From Phaseolus vulgaris (lineage: Eukaryota > Streptophyta > Magnoliopsida > Fabales > Fabaceae), in assembly GCF_000499845.2 (NCBI RefSeq), contig NC_023749.2:17482681-17546680 (forward strand): a stretch of DNA of 64,000 bases, read 5' to 3'. This document shows, in pieces, positions 32,478 through 44,822 of this stretch. The stretch's first letter is position 1; each line of letters begins with the position of its first letter. The translations under genes were made by a program, and so were the position numbers. A model generated the notes under the pieces. The model was given only the letters and a program-made list of their open reading frames with translations, did not search any database and had not been told where the DNA came from.

Positions 32478-32965
32478 ATATGTCAAACTGAATTTCTCAA
32501 AATTGTTCCTTACTTATTTGAAAACATAAACAAACCATTTATATTTTCCAAAGATTGGTCAAAGAAATTAATGAAGGAGCGTATTCAGTTGGAAAACATT
32601 TAAAGCAAATTCACCATTCAAAACTGAATTTTGTTAGGATTTTCAAAGAAACAATTGGTTGAAACCACGAAACAACCGATTATTTGGCTTGACAGTTAAG
32701 TCAACCAAACCAAAACAGTTTTCAACCTTTTTCAAAACTCCTAAGAGTAAAACAACCGGTTGATTCACAACAGGTTGTTTTTCATTTAGTTGGAAAAACA
32801 CTTGATTTTAAAAAGGTATTTAATCACATCAGTTTTAGATTTAACAAAGGAGTGAATCACACTTTATTCTACCCAGATCCCACCCAAACACAGAAGCAAC
32901 ACCAACCTTTCATCAAACACCTTGGATTTGGATTCTTCAAAGCACATGATCACACTTGATGAACA
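32478..32965 (-). repeat. Copia 5' LTR, half missing
   Basis: Matches 31272-31762 closely; the first about 590 bases of the LTR (plus-strand view) and adjoining internal DNA are gone. Ends TTGATGAACA before the target copy AATGG. Confidence 0.85.
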
Positions 32966-33053
32966 AATGGTACATGATAAAACTAGAAAGCTTCAAGCAC
33001 CTTGATATTTCCACTTTTTCTAATGCAACCAAGTATTATCAATTCATGCTAAC

Positions 33054-33153
33054 CTGGTAAGGCAATAAAGGCATATGAATGCTTGCCCATCTCTACCTTC
33101 CTTTGATGGATATCAGCTACTTCCTTTACTTCTCCCACTGTTTCACCAGTTAG
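33054..33153 (-). pseudogene. LOG: Orphan exon of a LOG-type cytokinin riboside monophosphate phosphoribohydrolase
   Basis: A 100-nt exon on the minus strand, with TTCAGCAG before it and GTTAGC after it, encodes [19 protein letters not shown] and then [18 protein letters not shown] enzymes release active cytokinin bases from nucleotides; this block ends at the PG of the PGGYGT phosphate-binding motif, whose second half normally sits in the next exon. The reading frame and both splice sites are intact, but I found no other LOG exon on either side: the copia element follows immediately downstream and AT-rich DNA precedes it. Probably a gene relic or a captured fragment; a real gene with very long introns outside the repeats cannot be excluded. 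Confidence 0.82.
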
Positions 33154-34621
33154 CTGCTGAAGGAACCATTGCACATGGGATGTAGCAAAAAAAAAAGATC
33201 AACAAAGTAAAGAGAAAAGGAGCAGCTAAGCAATTATGAAATTTGAAGGGTTATTTATTTCATGCTTTACCTAGCTATACAAACATCAATAATTTATAAT
33301 CCAAGGGATTGAAACTAGAAACCAAAAACAAAACCAACAGAATGAAAATCTGTTCACAGTGGCAAACAAGAAACATAAGGAGAAAAAAAACAAAGAGATA
33401 GATTGACAGACTCATACATTATGTGTTGGAAAAAGAAAATATAATTGAAAAATAAAAAGATAAAGAAATGATACCAAAAAGGTAATAATAAATCAATAAC
33501 TTGATGCAGTTCTTTCTATCAAATAAGCTGTGAAAATTTTAAACCAACTTGTAAACTTTGGGTGTTGAACTACTTTTCCTGGTATGAAAATTTTATTTTT
33601 ATTACATCAAAAGGGAATAGATTAAAACAAAAAAAAAACCTACATATTGCAGTCATAAAAAACAATGATAAAAAAGTGATGTAGTTCTTTCCAGAAGTAG
33701 TGTCAATAAACACTAGATATAAAAAAAGAAGTAAGAAATTGTGGTATGATGATCATGCAATGTCATGGTCCCTTAGGAGAATTGGGAAACTAATTGAGTT
33801 AAAAGCAGCAGCCTCTAACTTCAGTATGTCATGCTCAATATTCATCACTGGATTGAAATAAAATTAGAATCAACAAAGGTGTCCTTTGCCAACCTTTTGA
33901 ATAGATTTTTTAAATATTTCTCATCTCACACTTGAATTTTTTAAAATTAATAATTGACCAATGCATTTACCTCCACTGCAACGAATGAATTCAGCCTTCA
34001 CGTTATGAAATAATTATGCGTCGTACCTTCGTAAATTCACTTCTATCACGATTTATTGAGATCAAATGAATCAATTCTTCACCAGATCAATTTTCCCAAA
34101 ATTTACTTCGTTGCAATCCAACATACTTTGCGAGCGTAAAAGTGAGTCCAACAAAATTTGTGATAACATAACCTAATTCAAATCAATAGATATATCTAAT
34201 TGCAATGTCCCTATAATTTAATTAGAAATACTTAATAAAGAAAAAAAAATGAGAAATAGTGATTACAAAAGGATAAAATTACAAAACAGTATACAAACAA
34301 ATCATGGGAGTAGAATCCGTGAATCTGTAGGCCTTTGAATTTGAGGTAAACTTAAGAGCTCGGTTCACTCTACAAAGCAAAAGAACATCAAACATGTAAT
34401 TTTATAAGAAGTGCGCGTTGCGCAATCAATGAACAAGAATCAGAAGTACGATTTCGAACAATTTCAACCTATAACGATTTCGAACAATAGATTCCCAAGA
34501 CAGAGGTTTAAGGCGTGCAAGCACAAAGCTGAAACAACCTTGCGCGGAGGCGACAATGGCAGACAAAGGAGTGAGCGTGTTAGGGTTTCGTGAAGGTCCG
34601 AGGAACAACCTTGCGCGGAAG
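33154..34621. other. AT-rich DNA, no gene recognised
   Basis: Intron-like sequence upstream of the LOG exon. Near the right end GC content rises and the 16-mer AACAACCTTGCGCGGA occurs twice, 71 bp apart (34533 and 34604). Ends with GGAAG (34617-34621), the expected target copy of the Athila element. Confidence 0.5.
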
Positions 34622-35720
34622 TGATGACTTTTTACGGCAAGTGCACCACTTTGTCAGAAGTAATAATTGTCCCTAAGGACGGATATCGATCCCTCAAGGA
34701 ACAGTGAATTATCAAGTACAATAATCGCTAAATATAAAATAAAACAATTAAAAGTGTATTGAAAGTGGTTGGGTTGGCGATGATCAATAAGAAAACAAAC
34801 AAAGAATTAGTTGTTTCAATTGGAAAAATAGGGATTAGGTTTCATCTCTCTCACTCTCATGTATTTTGATTAGCATGTCAATATTAAGTTCTTTGATTGA
34901 AATTGATGCCCGTATAAAAATCATCTATATCGATTCCTCGCATATAAAATTCTTAAGAATGTCCCTTAACTATCGATCCCTCGCATAATTATAAGAACAA
35001 CTTAGAACGAAGCTCATACGTTTAATAGCAATTAACATTTCAAGTCTATTCCTAGCACTCAAATATGTTAAGTATTGTTGTTTAGGTTCGAACCCTAAAA
35101 ATACCTCCCGGTTAGATTTAAGATTCTCAATTTGTCACGGAAAATTAAAAGTAAAACAACAATACCAATAATCAATCAAGAACTGAATATTAATATATAA
35201 AATATTACCTCAATACATAAGAGTTTGAGTAGATTACTCCCAATCCCAAAGGGTAGAACTAGCCACGCATACTTCTATCACCTTCCATTCTCCCAATTGG
35301 GTTACAATTCACTCTATGGTGTTTTTCTCTTAATCTGGCACACTAGGGTTGAGCCTCTAGCCCTATATTTATCCTAGTTTTCTAGGGTTAGGTTTCTTCC
35401 TGTGTCGCGCTAATGGACTAAATGATAAAACATAAAAAAAAGGCCCAATCTTTATTTGCATCTTTTTCCATTCTGGGACCTTTTAGCTTTCTCTTTTTAG
35501 CTCAAATTATTCTCCTTTATTCCAAATCTTCAATCCTCCCTAGAAATCTGCAATTAACACCAAATTTGGGAATAAAATACTCGTATTCAAATAAAACTCA
35601 TAAAAATGTAAAAAGGTATAAATTCATAAATTAGGGATTATTTTATATGTAAATTAGCAATAAATCCTCATAAGTGCCTATATTTTAATATGAAATATTA
35701 CTGAAATTAGGCACTTATCA
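34622..35720 (-). repeat. Athila 3' LTR (1099 bp)
   Basis: Plus strand TGATGACTTTTTACGGC to GGCACTTATCA. The first about 570 bases match 61436-62003 with few differences. The polypurine tract follows at 35721 (plus CCCTCCCCAACTTAG). Confidence 0.93.
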
Positions 35721-37351
35721 CCCTCCCCAACTTAGAATCTTGCTTTTCCTCAAGCAAAGTAAATGAATATATTTGAATTTAAATATCAAACAACTTAATT
35801 CACTAAACAACAGATCAAATTAGAAACTTATGATGCTTCCAAATTCAAATATAGAAAAATATAGACACAATCAACTTCCAGGATCAAATCAAAACAAACA
35901 AATGACAATTCATCAAGGAATATCTTCTCATATGCCTCACAGGTAAGTGTTTCTCTCTATTCTCACTGAATCATAACAAATTACGGTTGTTTTTCATTTC
36001 ATCTTCAAATCACAAACATATTAGAACATGAATCTTAAGGTCTTTTCCAGGGTTGTAATGAGGCTGGGCTTCCAAAAAAATATTGGTTTTTTAGATAACA
36101 AAATGCACTTCTTAAAGAAGAAGAACATACCTACAATCCAATTTATAGAGAACATATATGTTATCTAATCACCGCTTTCTTTCAAGAACACACTTTTCCT
36201 CATTTTTCTTTCTACCTTTTTATGATTTCCAACAATTTTTTTTTTCAATAAATAGGAATAGATTTTTCCTATTTCCAACTTTTTGAATTTTCAACAATTA
36301 GAACCAACAATTCCCTTTTCTATATGTATTGCATTTATGTTCTCCTTCCTTAAACATGCTAAAGGGTAGGAAAATATATCATTAAAGGTTAAGGTGCAAT
36401 ATTAAAAAAAAAAAAATTATTGGCCCAAAAAGGGGGTATATAAAAAAAATGGAATTCTAATAAGATAAAGGTTGGCTCTTTGGCCTTGGGTTCCTAATTA
36501 TCACAAACAAATGCCTCAATCATCTTCATGCTCTTTTATGATGCAACAAAAATAAAAATTTAAGCAACCACAACTGTCAATTCATCAGTAAAACTCTCAA
36601 AACTGTTTAAGGTTCACACACTCACTTGGTTTAATTGGTCTCATTCCTTTTTGTTTTGTCATTCTCTGTCTTAATAATCATTTTGTTAAATTTTCATGTA
36701 TCACAATTTTAACTACATTTGAATAGGGATTCAATCATATTTTCTTTTCTAACCTGTGTCTAATTCATCTCACTATTTAATATTTAAACACAAATTCTTT
36801 TTTCCACAATTCAAAATTAATATTCTAGTTCTTTTTTATTTGAAAAAATAAACTAGAAAATAAACAAATTAAAACTAAAATTTATTCAAGAAAGATAATT
36901 CAAGACTTAAAACTAACAAACTAGCAAAATAGGAAACTTATTCAAAATAAGCAATGAAAACAAACTAAACAAATACACATAAAACAAAATAATCGAAAAA
37001 TAAAATAAGACAAAATTCAAATAACTGAAAAGAAATAACTGAAAAGAAAAGAGAATTAGAAAGATAAAACCATATTTTTTGCTCAATCTTCTCTTCTTAA
37101 GAAGTCATCCAGCATTTTGTTAAAATCTTTATCTACAGTGTTGCTTCATTTGCTGGATCTGCCCCCCCTGAATAATAGAACCTGTCCCCAGGTCAAAATA
37201 CATAACCTACAAAATGATTAGGAGGCATACAAGATATTTTTTTTTTTGGAAAAATAAAATAAACAAAGGTAACAACATAAAACTAAAATGTGGACTGGTT
37301 TACCTCCCAGTAAGCGCTCTTTTAACATCATATAGCTTGACGCCTATGTCT
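35721..37351 (-). other. Athila 3' noncoding region with polypurine tract
   Basis: PPT at 35721-35735, then about 1.6 kb of AT-rich DNA without an ORF up to the integrase stop. In many Athila elements an envelope-like ORF lies here; nothing of it is visible. Confidence 0.7.
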
Positions 37352-37431
37352 TTATGGGTCATCTAAAAGGATTACCGTAGTGAGGTTTTCCTGTTCATTA
37401 CCCAAGTAAGACTTTACCCTCTGACCATTTA
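37352..37431 (-). pseudogene. Athila integrase C-terminus
   Basis: Encodes NGQRVKSYLGNE...ILLDDP and a stop at 37352-37354. The N-G-Q-R/K end is the usual tail of Athila integrases. Its upstream part ends at 44823, on the other side of the CRM insertion; ATTTA (37427-37431) is the shared target duplication. Confidence 0.85.
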
Positions 37432-38473
37432 TGATGTGATTCAATAGCAAAGAAGAGAATGATTCTTGACATTCTTAGGAATCAAATTGAGTTGGACAAT
37501 TGTTAGGCACTTTTTCTTAGAATTGGATCAATGTTCTAAGTCAAGAACTCACCAAAACTAGCACCAAATCCAAACTCATATGGAAGTTCCTCATATTGTC
37601 AAATTGAACCAACAAAAAGAGGTAAAAATCAAAAGCACCGAATAGAATTGAACAAGAACTAGAATGAACCGAACAAAATGAATTAAAAGGCAAGTGAACT
37701 GAAAAGGAGTGCTGGAAACAGAAAAGCACCGAACCAAAAACAGAGAAAAAGAAGAATAGCTGCTGGAAACATAAAATAACTGAACCAAAACTCAAGAACA
37801 CAAGCTAAACTTGAACAATTGAAAGAGAAGGAAGGAAGGAGAAAAGAATGCTCATGAAGATGGATGTAAGGTTGGATGATCACGCCACTAGAAGGATGGT
37901 TGCTCCTAGATGAGTGTGCTGCCGCCACTTGAGGACACCATGGATCCTTCAAGATAAGACTAGAGAAGAAGGCTCAAAAGCTCTCCAATGCTCACTCAAA
38001 AATTGAGTATAGTTTCTTTAGTCTAAATTCCAATCTCAAAAATACAAAGGGAGCACCTTTATTTATAGCCTAAGGTGCTGAAATGCAAGCTACACAAATT
38101 CAAAAACTCCCTCCTAAAAGCTACTAGAATCGGCGCCTAAAACAATGCATGAGGAAGGTGTGACCTCTTCCTTCACTTTGGCACCTCCTATTCTACTCCT
38201 ACACTATCTACTAACCCCCCCCCTAAGACTCCTAACTAAAGACTAAAAGATGCTATAACAATAGAGGTTTCTAATGTTTCCCTCTAAGCATCTTCAACCA
38301 AAGAAATTACAAAAAGAGAAAATAATTGTCCCCTAGCTCCTAAAGCTTTGAACATGCTTCTTGTAAGCCTTTGAGGTGGGCTTTGACCTCCATGGGCGTC
38401 CTCTATTTGCGCCTCTACCTCTTCTTGATCTTGTTGATTGGCCTCCATGTCCACTTGAGCTTGATCTCCAGCA
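37432..38473 (-). repeat. CRM-like 3' LTR
   Basis: Plus strand TGATGTGATTC to GATCTCCAGCA, one base changed in the final trinucleotide-pair relative to the other LTR (CCATCA). PPT beside it (minus CTCGGGGAGTA). Confidence 0.92.
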
Positions 38474-40449
38474 TACTCCCCGAGTTGGAGAGAATTCGAC
38501 CACGAATTTTGGAGACCTACAGATAAAGAAGTTAGATCGCTGACATTAAAAGTATGACTACCTAAGAATGTATCAGGCATATCTAATTCATAAGCATTGT
38601 CATTAATCCTCTTGAGGATTTGGAAAGGTCCATCCCCTCGAGGCATTAGTTTGGACTTCCTTTGAGTAGGAAAACGATCCTTCCTCAAGTGAAGCCAAAC
38701 CCAATCACCCTTATCAAACAACAATGCTTTTCTCCTTTTATTGGCAAGTTCAGCATACTTGCCAACCTTCTTCTCAATTCTCTTCTTGATGTCTTTATGC
38801 AAAGTTTTCACAAAAGAAGCCTTTTCATCCCCATCTTTGCACAAGACATCTCCAAGAAGGGGAATAGGAAGAAGATCAAGAGGTGTTAGGGGATTAAACC
38901 CATAGACAACCTTAAAAGGAGAATGTGAGGTGGTAGAATTTACTACACGATTATATGCAAACTCAACATGGGGTAGTAAATTCTCCCACACTCTAGGATT
39001 CCCCGAAATAAAACATCTCAATAGTTGTCCCAAAGTTCTATTCACCACCTCGGTTTGACCATCAGTTTGTGGGTGGCAAGTGGTAGAAAATAAAAGCTGA
39101 GTCCCAAGCTTGCCCCACAAGGTCTTCCAAAAGTGACTCAAGAACTTGGGATCTCTATCGGACACTATAGATCTAGGGATCCAATGCAAGCGAACCACTT
39201 CTTGGAAGAAGAGGTTTGCAATGTGGCATGCATCATCCACTTTGTGGCAAGGAATAAAGTGAGCCATCTTTGAAAAACGATCCACTACCACAAAATTGGA
39301 GTCCTTTCCCTTTGATGTCTTGGGTAAGCCTAAGATGAAATCCATAGATATATCTACCCAAGGCATTGAAGGGATAGGAAGAGGAGTATATAGACCATGG
39401 GGATGCATCTTAGACTTAGCTTTGCGGCAAGCTATACACTTATCACACAAACTATGAACATGTTTGTGCATATGAGGCCAAAAGAAATGTTCATGCAACA
39501 CATCCAAAGTTTTAGCAACCCCAAAATGTCCCATTAAACCCCCCTCATGAGCTTCTCTAACAAGAGATAATCTAATAGAGCATTGAGGAACACAAATACG
39601 TTTTCCTTTAAAAAGAAAGCCATCTTGTATAAAAAAGTCTTTGTGTCCTCCCTTAAGACACTCTTGATAGATGAGAGAAAAATCAAGGTCATCATGATAA
39701 AGTTCCTTAATGTGATCAAAACCAAGATATTGAGAGCTTAAAAGATTTAGCAAAGTGTATCTTCTAGAAAGAGCATCCGCCACAATGTTTACTTTTCCTT
39801 GCTTGTGTTTGATCACATAAGGAAATTGCTCAATGAATTCCACCCACTTAGCATGCCTCTTGTTAAGCTTATTTTGGCTTTTCAAATATTTAAGAGATTC
39901 ATGATCACTATGTATCACAAACTCTTTGGGAAAAAGATAGTGTTGCCAAGTGAACAAAGCCCTAACAAGTGCATATAATTCTTTATCATAAGTGGAATAA
40001 TTGAGATGACTTCCTTTCAATTTCTCACTAAAATAGGCTATGGGGTGGCCCTCTTGAAGGAGAACAACCCCAATACCTATGCTAGAAGCATCACACTCAA
40101 TCTCAAATGTCTTAGTGAAATTAGGAAAGGCCAAGATGGGAGCATTAGTCAATTTTTCCTTCAAAGTTTCAAAAGCTTTTTGTTGTGCTTCTCCCCATTG
40201 AAAGACCACATCCTTTTTCACTATGTCATTGAGTGGTGCGGCAATGGTACCAAAGTTTGGGACAAATCTTCTATAGAAAGAAGCAAGTCCATGAAAACTT
40301 CGGACCTCATTCAAAGATTTCAGTGTAGGCCAATTTTGAATGGCCATCACCTTTGTTTTGTCTACATGGACCCCTTTGCAACTCACAACAAACCCTAGGA
40401 ATTCTATATGATCAAGAGCAAACATACATTTAGCAATATTAGCATACAA
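38284..40449 (-). CDS. CRM-like pol, second part: end of RT, RNase H, integrase, LTR-encoded tail
   Basis: 721 codons in one frame. Begins in the RT thumb ([16 protein letters not shown]), followed by RNase H ([11 protein letters not shown] near 115, DALSRR near 228), the integrase zinc finger (H-H-C-C within about 300-345), the D,D-35-E core ([27 protein letters not shown]) and the C-terminal [11 protein letters not shown] module. The last about 63 codons lie inside the 3' LTR and encode an acidic linker and [13 protein letters not shown]. The upstream frame is separated by one frameshift at about 40450-40470. Integrase inserts the cDNA; in CRM elements the extra tail has been linked to centromeric targeting. 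Confidence 0.88.
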   Translation of the reverse strand: MYANIAKCMFALDHIEFLGFVVSCKGVHVDKTKVMAIQNWPTLKSLNEVRSFHGLASFYRRFVPNFGTIAAPLNDIVKKDVVFQWGEAQQKAFETLKEKLTNAPILAFPNFTKTFEIECDASSIGIGVVLLQEGHPIAYFSEKLKGSHLNYSTYDKELYALVRALFTWQHYLFPKEFVIHSDHESLKYLKSQNKLNKRHAKWVEFIEQFPYVIKHKQGKVNIVADALSRRYTLLNLLSSQYLGFDHIKELYHDDLDFSLIYQECLKGGHKDFFIQDGFLFKGKRICVPQCSIRLSLVREAHEGGLMGHFGVAKTLDVLHEHFFWPHMHKHVHSLCDKCIACRKAKSKMHPHGLYTPLPIPSMPWVDISMDFILGLPKTSKGKDSNFVVVDRFSKMAHFIPCHKVDDACHIANLFFQEVVRLHWIPRSIVSDRDPKFLSHFWKTLWGKLGTQLLFSTTCHPQTDGQTEVVNRTLGQLLRCFISGNPRVWENLLPHVEFAYNRVVNSTTSHSPFKVVYGFNPLTPLDLLPIPLLGDVLCKDGDEKASFVKTLHKDIKKRIEKKVGKYAELANKRRKALLFDKGDWVWLHLRKDRFPTQRKSKLMPRGDGPFQILKRINDNAYELDMPDTFLGSHTFNVSDLTSLSVGLQNSWSNSLQLGEYAGDQAQVDMEANQQDQEEVEAQIEDAHGGQSPPQRLTRSMFKALGARGQLFSLFVISLVEDA

Positions 40450-41249
40450 ATGTTCCTTCCTATTTCTAAAACTTGCCTAACATGCAACCTATGTTCATCC
40501 AAAGATAAGCTATAAATGAGAATGTCATCAAAGTAAACAACAACAAACTTACCAATGAATGGTCTAAGAACATGATGCATGAGGCGCATGAAGGTACTTG
40601 GTGCATTAGTTAGACCAAAAGGCATAACTAACCACTCATATAAACCAAAGTTGGTCTTAAAAGCCGTCTTCCATTCATCACCCGGTTTGATACGGATTTG
40701 ATTGTAGCCACTTTTAAGTTCAATCTTTGAAAAGATTTTTGAACCATGTAATTCATCCAACAAATCATCTAGTCTAGGGATGGGATGCCTATACTTAATT
40801 GTGATGTTATTGATGGCCCTACAATCCGAACACATTCGCCATGTGCCATCCTTTTTTGGCACTAAGATGATAGGCATAGCACAAGGACTCATGCTATCTC
40901 GAACCCACCCTTTCTCAATCAAAGCATGAACTTGTTGGCGAATTTCCTTGGTTTCACTTGGATTGGTCCTATATGCTGGACGGTTTGGTAAAGAAGAGCC
41001 CGGTATCAAATCAATTTGGTGCTCAATCCCTCTCAAAGGTGGAAGTCCATTTGGAGGATCTTGAAACACATCTTGAAACTCTTCTACCAAATTTTCCAAG
41101 CAATGAGGACTATCAACAAGTGCTTCTACCTTAAGAGTTCTAGGGATGGCTAAAAAAAGAGGATGATGAGCCACTATTTCCCTTTCAATCTCACGCCTAG
41201 ACACAAGGAGTGTAGGCTTAGAACTCTTATCTTTTTTTATCTTTTTCAC
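40404..41249 (-). pseudogene. CRM-like pol, first part: RT
   Basis: Contains the RT fingers and palm with [24 protein letters not shown] and the catalytic YFDD ([11 protein letters not shown]). Its upstream end overlaps the gag-protease frame at a frameshift in an A-rich run (about 41230-41250), and its downstream end runs out of frame at 40450. Polyprotein is therefore in three pieces. Confidence 0.85.
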
Positions 41250-42668
41250 TCTCCCTCTTTTTCTTCATGATAACTTGGTCCTCATGGACTTCTCTTGGAG
41301 AGAGAGATTTTAAAGTAACCTTGTGACCATGGAATTCAAAAGAGAGTTTGTTGGTAAAGCCATCATGTAAAACTTTTCTATCAAATTGCCAAGGCCTTCC
41401 CAAAAGAACACGAGTGGCTTCCATGGGCACAACATCACATAATACCTCATCTTTGTATTTTCCAATTGAGAAATGGATGAGGACTTGTTTATTAACAACT
41501 ATTTCTCCTACCTCACTAAGCCATTGTAATTTGTAGGGCTTTGTATGAGAGATAGTAGGCAATCCAAGCTTATCTACTACTCTTGTACTAGCCACATTTG
41601 CACAACTACCCCCATCCACTATCAAAGAGCAAATGTTGTTTTGAATAAGACATCTTGTATGGAAAATATTTTCCCTTTGACTTTCATCAAAAGGTTGTGA
41701 AACTTGTCCAAGAAGTCTTCTCACAACTAACAAATCCCCTTCAAGTGGACATTCGCTCTCTTTCTCACTAGATGCATGAGAATGCAATGAATGCTTAGGA
41801 GAATCCGAATCATGCTCACTAACTACAATGCCCTCATGCATGTACATACTTCGTTTAGAAGGACAATTTGCAGCTATATGACCATAACCCATACATTTAA
41901 AGCATTTAGTATTAGACGTTCTAGTGGGAGATTTAGGCCTAGAAGTAGATGGCTTAGTTTCCTTGGGTTTGAAAGAAGAATCTTTGGAAGGAGGTTTAGA
42001 AAAAGAATTTTTGTTTCTCCAAGACTTGGAGTAGTATCCATCATTGGAAGCATTTTTGAAAGAGTTTTTCTTAGCAAGTTGGGCTTCCACCTTCATTGCA
42101 AGATGAACTAAAGAGCCCAATAATGAATACTCTTGTAACTCAACAATGTCTTGAATATCCTTCCTAAGACCACTCACAAACCTAGCAATCATAGCTTCCT
42201 CACTTTCTTCTAATTCAATTTTAAACACAAGCGTCTCTAGCTCCTTATAATATTCATCCACATTTAGCGTGCCTTGTTGAAACGTTGGAGTCTCAACATG
42301 AGGTCTTTCATAAAATGTGGGGGCAAAAACCTAACGCGCATATGATCCTTTAAAGAGTTCCAAGAGTCCACGGGAGGACCCTTGTGATAGATAATGTTCT
42401 TTACAATTCCATGCCACCATTTCATGGCATAATCACTAAACTCTAGGGTGGCTAGTTTAAGCTTATGCTCATCTTGGATCTCATGGATCTCAAATATTTG
42501 TTCACACTTAGCCTCCCAATCTAAATATACATTAGGATCACTAGAGCCATTAAAACAAGGAAGCTTGACCGAAGGAAGCCTAGACTTTGCATCTTGATAG
42601 AAGCCATTGCCGTAGTGATGTCTTTCCCCTTGATGATGATGTCTTTGTCCATGGAATTGGGCCGTAGT
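41227..42668 (-). pseudogene. CRM-like gag and protease
   Basis: Gag domain (KLPCFNGSSDPNVYLDWEAK, DYAMKWWHGIV), one frameshift near 42265, then DEYYKELE, a basic Ser-rich stretch, a CCHC knuckle (CFKCMGYGHIAANC) and the protease with VDGGSCANVAS. The natural Met and about 120 nt of gag coding sequence present in the 13706-14133 copy are missing, replaced at 42661 by a deletion junction. A Met further up (42812) is in leader sequence and not a true start. Confidence 0.85.
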
Positions 42669-43777
42669 GATAAATAATGTCCTTGCACCAATATGATCTT
42701 GAGGCCTTGGAATCCTCAAATGAAAGATGTCAAAGCAAGCACACCAATCTTCAAAGCCAACCACCACAAAACCAAAGAAGCAAGAAAGACAAACAAGAAA
42801 AAGTATAAGCAAAGAAAGGCTAGAACAAAAGGAAAACTAGATGTTTGACAAACTCAAAGATTAATGAACAAAAGTCAAGCAAGAAAATTAAAGAACTCAA
42901 TGAGAAAGTAGGCACACAAAAGAATACTTAAAGAAAAGCACTAGAGTAGATGAAGAAAACAAAAAATTAGCTACTGGAAAATATTTTTTATGCAAACTGT
43001 GCTTGATGTTCACTGATTTAACTTGAATGATATAGAGCGAACTGGATTATTAAATTAAACCACAGAAACTTCAAGATGTTAACTCAATAATGGCACTGGA
43101 ATCACTTAAAAAAAGTAAGCCAATTAATTGAGATAAATTTTTCAAAATCGCTGCCAGATTACCGTATTTTTTTCGGCAGAAATGTACACGTTTTGTATTT
43201 TATTTATCATTTTTTGTGTACTTTGAATTTTTGAATAATTATTTTTTCTACTCTTTTCTATCACTTTGAATATCTAAAATCCATAATTTCAGAATTTTCC
43301 AGTGAGTAAATCAATTGCAATAAGGAAAAACAGTAAGCACGTTTTCAGAAACAGAGGAATCCTAATAGGAATGAAAAACAGAATTATGAACTAGCAAAGA
43401 CATAATGGAAAATGATGTATAGGAACTTGTATAGGTCTAGAATACAAGTATGAACTCAATCTAAAACAGAAAATGCACAAAGGATCAATATCAAATTCAG
43501 AAAATTATATGACACTAAAGCAAGAAACAACAAAAGCAATAAAAGTACTACAAGAAGTGATGACAATTATGGAAAAACAAGACTAAGACAAAACTTGTAT
43601 GGATTCAAAAAGGAAATACTCAAACATATGATAGGCACAAAAATTAAAACAGCAAGCAGTACTCAAATAAGCCTAAAACAGAACCTTAAATTGCAAGAAA
43701 ATGAAAGAGCTCTTGAAATTAAAGTGCTACACAACTCAACAATTAAACAAAAACACACCTAAACTCTTGATACCACA
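42669..43777 (-). other. CRM leader and primer-binding site
   Basis: Matches 14380-15479. The PBS, minus-strand TGGTATCAAGAG at 43764-43775, fits the initiator tRNA-Met 3' end with a small mismatch. Confidence 0.8.
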
Positions 43778-44822
43778 TGATGTGATTCCAATAGCAAAGA
43801 AGAGAATGATTCTTGACATTCTTAGGAATCAACTTGAGTTGGACAATTGTTAGGCACTTTTTCTTAGAATTGGATCAATGTTCTAAGTCAAGAACTCACC
43901 AAAACTAGCACCAAATCCAAACTCATATGGAAGTTCCTCATATTGTCAAATTGAACCAACAAATAGAGGTAAAAATCAAAAGCACCGAATAGAATTGAAC
44001 AAGAACTAGAATGAATCGAACAAAATGAATTAAAAGGCAAGTGAACTGAAAAGGAGTGCTGGAAACAGAAAAGCACCGAACCAAAAACAGAGAAAAAGAA
44101 GAACAACTGCTGGAAACATAAAATAACTGAACCAAAACTCAAGAACACAAGCTAAACTTGAACAATTGAAAGAGAAGGAAGGAAGGAGAAAAGAATGCTC
44201 ATGAAGATGGATGTAAGGTTGGATGATCACGCCACTAGAAGGATGGTTGCTCCTAGATGAGTGTGCTGCCGCCACTTGAGGACACCATGGATCCTTCAAG
44301 ATAAGACTAGAGAAGAAGGCTCAAAAGCTCTCCAATGCTCACTCAAAAATTGAGTATAGTTTCTTTAGTCTAAATTCCAATCTCAAAAATACAAAGGGAG
44401 CACCTCTATTTATAGCCTAAGGTGCTGAAATGCAAGCTACACAAATTCAAAAACTCCCTCCTAAAAGCTACTAGAATCGGCGCCTAAAACAATGCATGAG
44501 GAAGGTGTGACCTCTTCCTTCACTTTGGCACCTCCTATTCTACTCCTACACCTATCAACTAACACTCCCCCCTAAGACTCCTAACTAAAGACTAAAAGAT
44601 GCTATAACAATAGAGGTTTCTAATGTTTCCCTCTAAGCACCTTCAACCAAAGAAATTACAAAAAGAGAAAATAATTGTCCCCTAGCTCCTAAAGCTTTGA
44701 ACATGCTTCTTGTAAGCCTTTGAGGTGGGCTTTGACCTCCATGGGCGTCCTCTATTTGCGCCTCTACCTCTTCTTGATCTTGCTGATTGGCCTCCATGTC
44801 CACTTGAGCTTGATCTCCATCA
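43778..44822 (-). repeat. CRM-like 5' LTR
   Basis: Plus strand TGATGTGATTCC to GATCTCCATCA, followed by target copy ATTTA (44823-44827). Confidence 0.93.

Larger units (their letters stand above)
30682..32965 (-). mobile_element. Gutted copia-type LTR retrotransposon, TSD AATGG
   Basis: Minus-oriented: left LTR (30682-31762), polypurine tract (plus ATCTCCCCCTATTTG from 31763), about 700 bp of internal DNA without gag or pol, and a right LTR of which only the outer half remains (32478-32965). AATGG flanks both ends (30677-30681, 32966-32970). A second PPT-like TTCTCCCCCTATTTG lies at about 32043. Assignment to copia is from the TGTT...AACA ends, the PPT and the general sequence type, not from proteins. 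Confidence 0.8.
37432..44822 (-). mobile_element. CRM-like (centromeric-type) gypsy element, TSD ATTTA
   Basis: 7391 bp, flanked by ATTTA at 37427-37431 and 44823-44827. LTRs of 1042 and 1045 bp differ at roughly a dozen sites by eye, so the insertion is young. tRNA-Met-like PBS, PPT next to the 3' LTR, gag and pol in three frames because of frameshifts, and a polyprotein that runs into the 3' LTR. The CRM call rests on the integrase tail ([21 protein letters not shown]), the TGATG LTR start and the LTR-encoded C-terminus. The gag start is deleted, so it is non-autonomous. Confidence 0.88.

Noticed and set aside
42669..42812. Upstream Met at 42812 as the CRM gag start
   Set aside because: The first about 45 codons correspond to leader DNA in the 13706-16540 copy; the true start codon is deleted.
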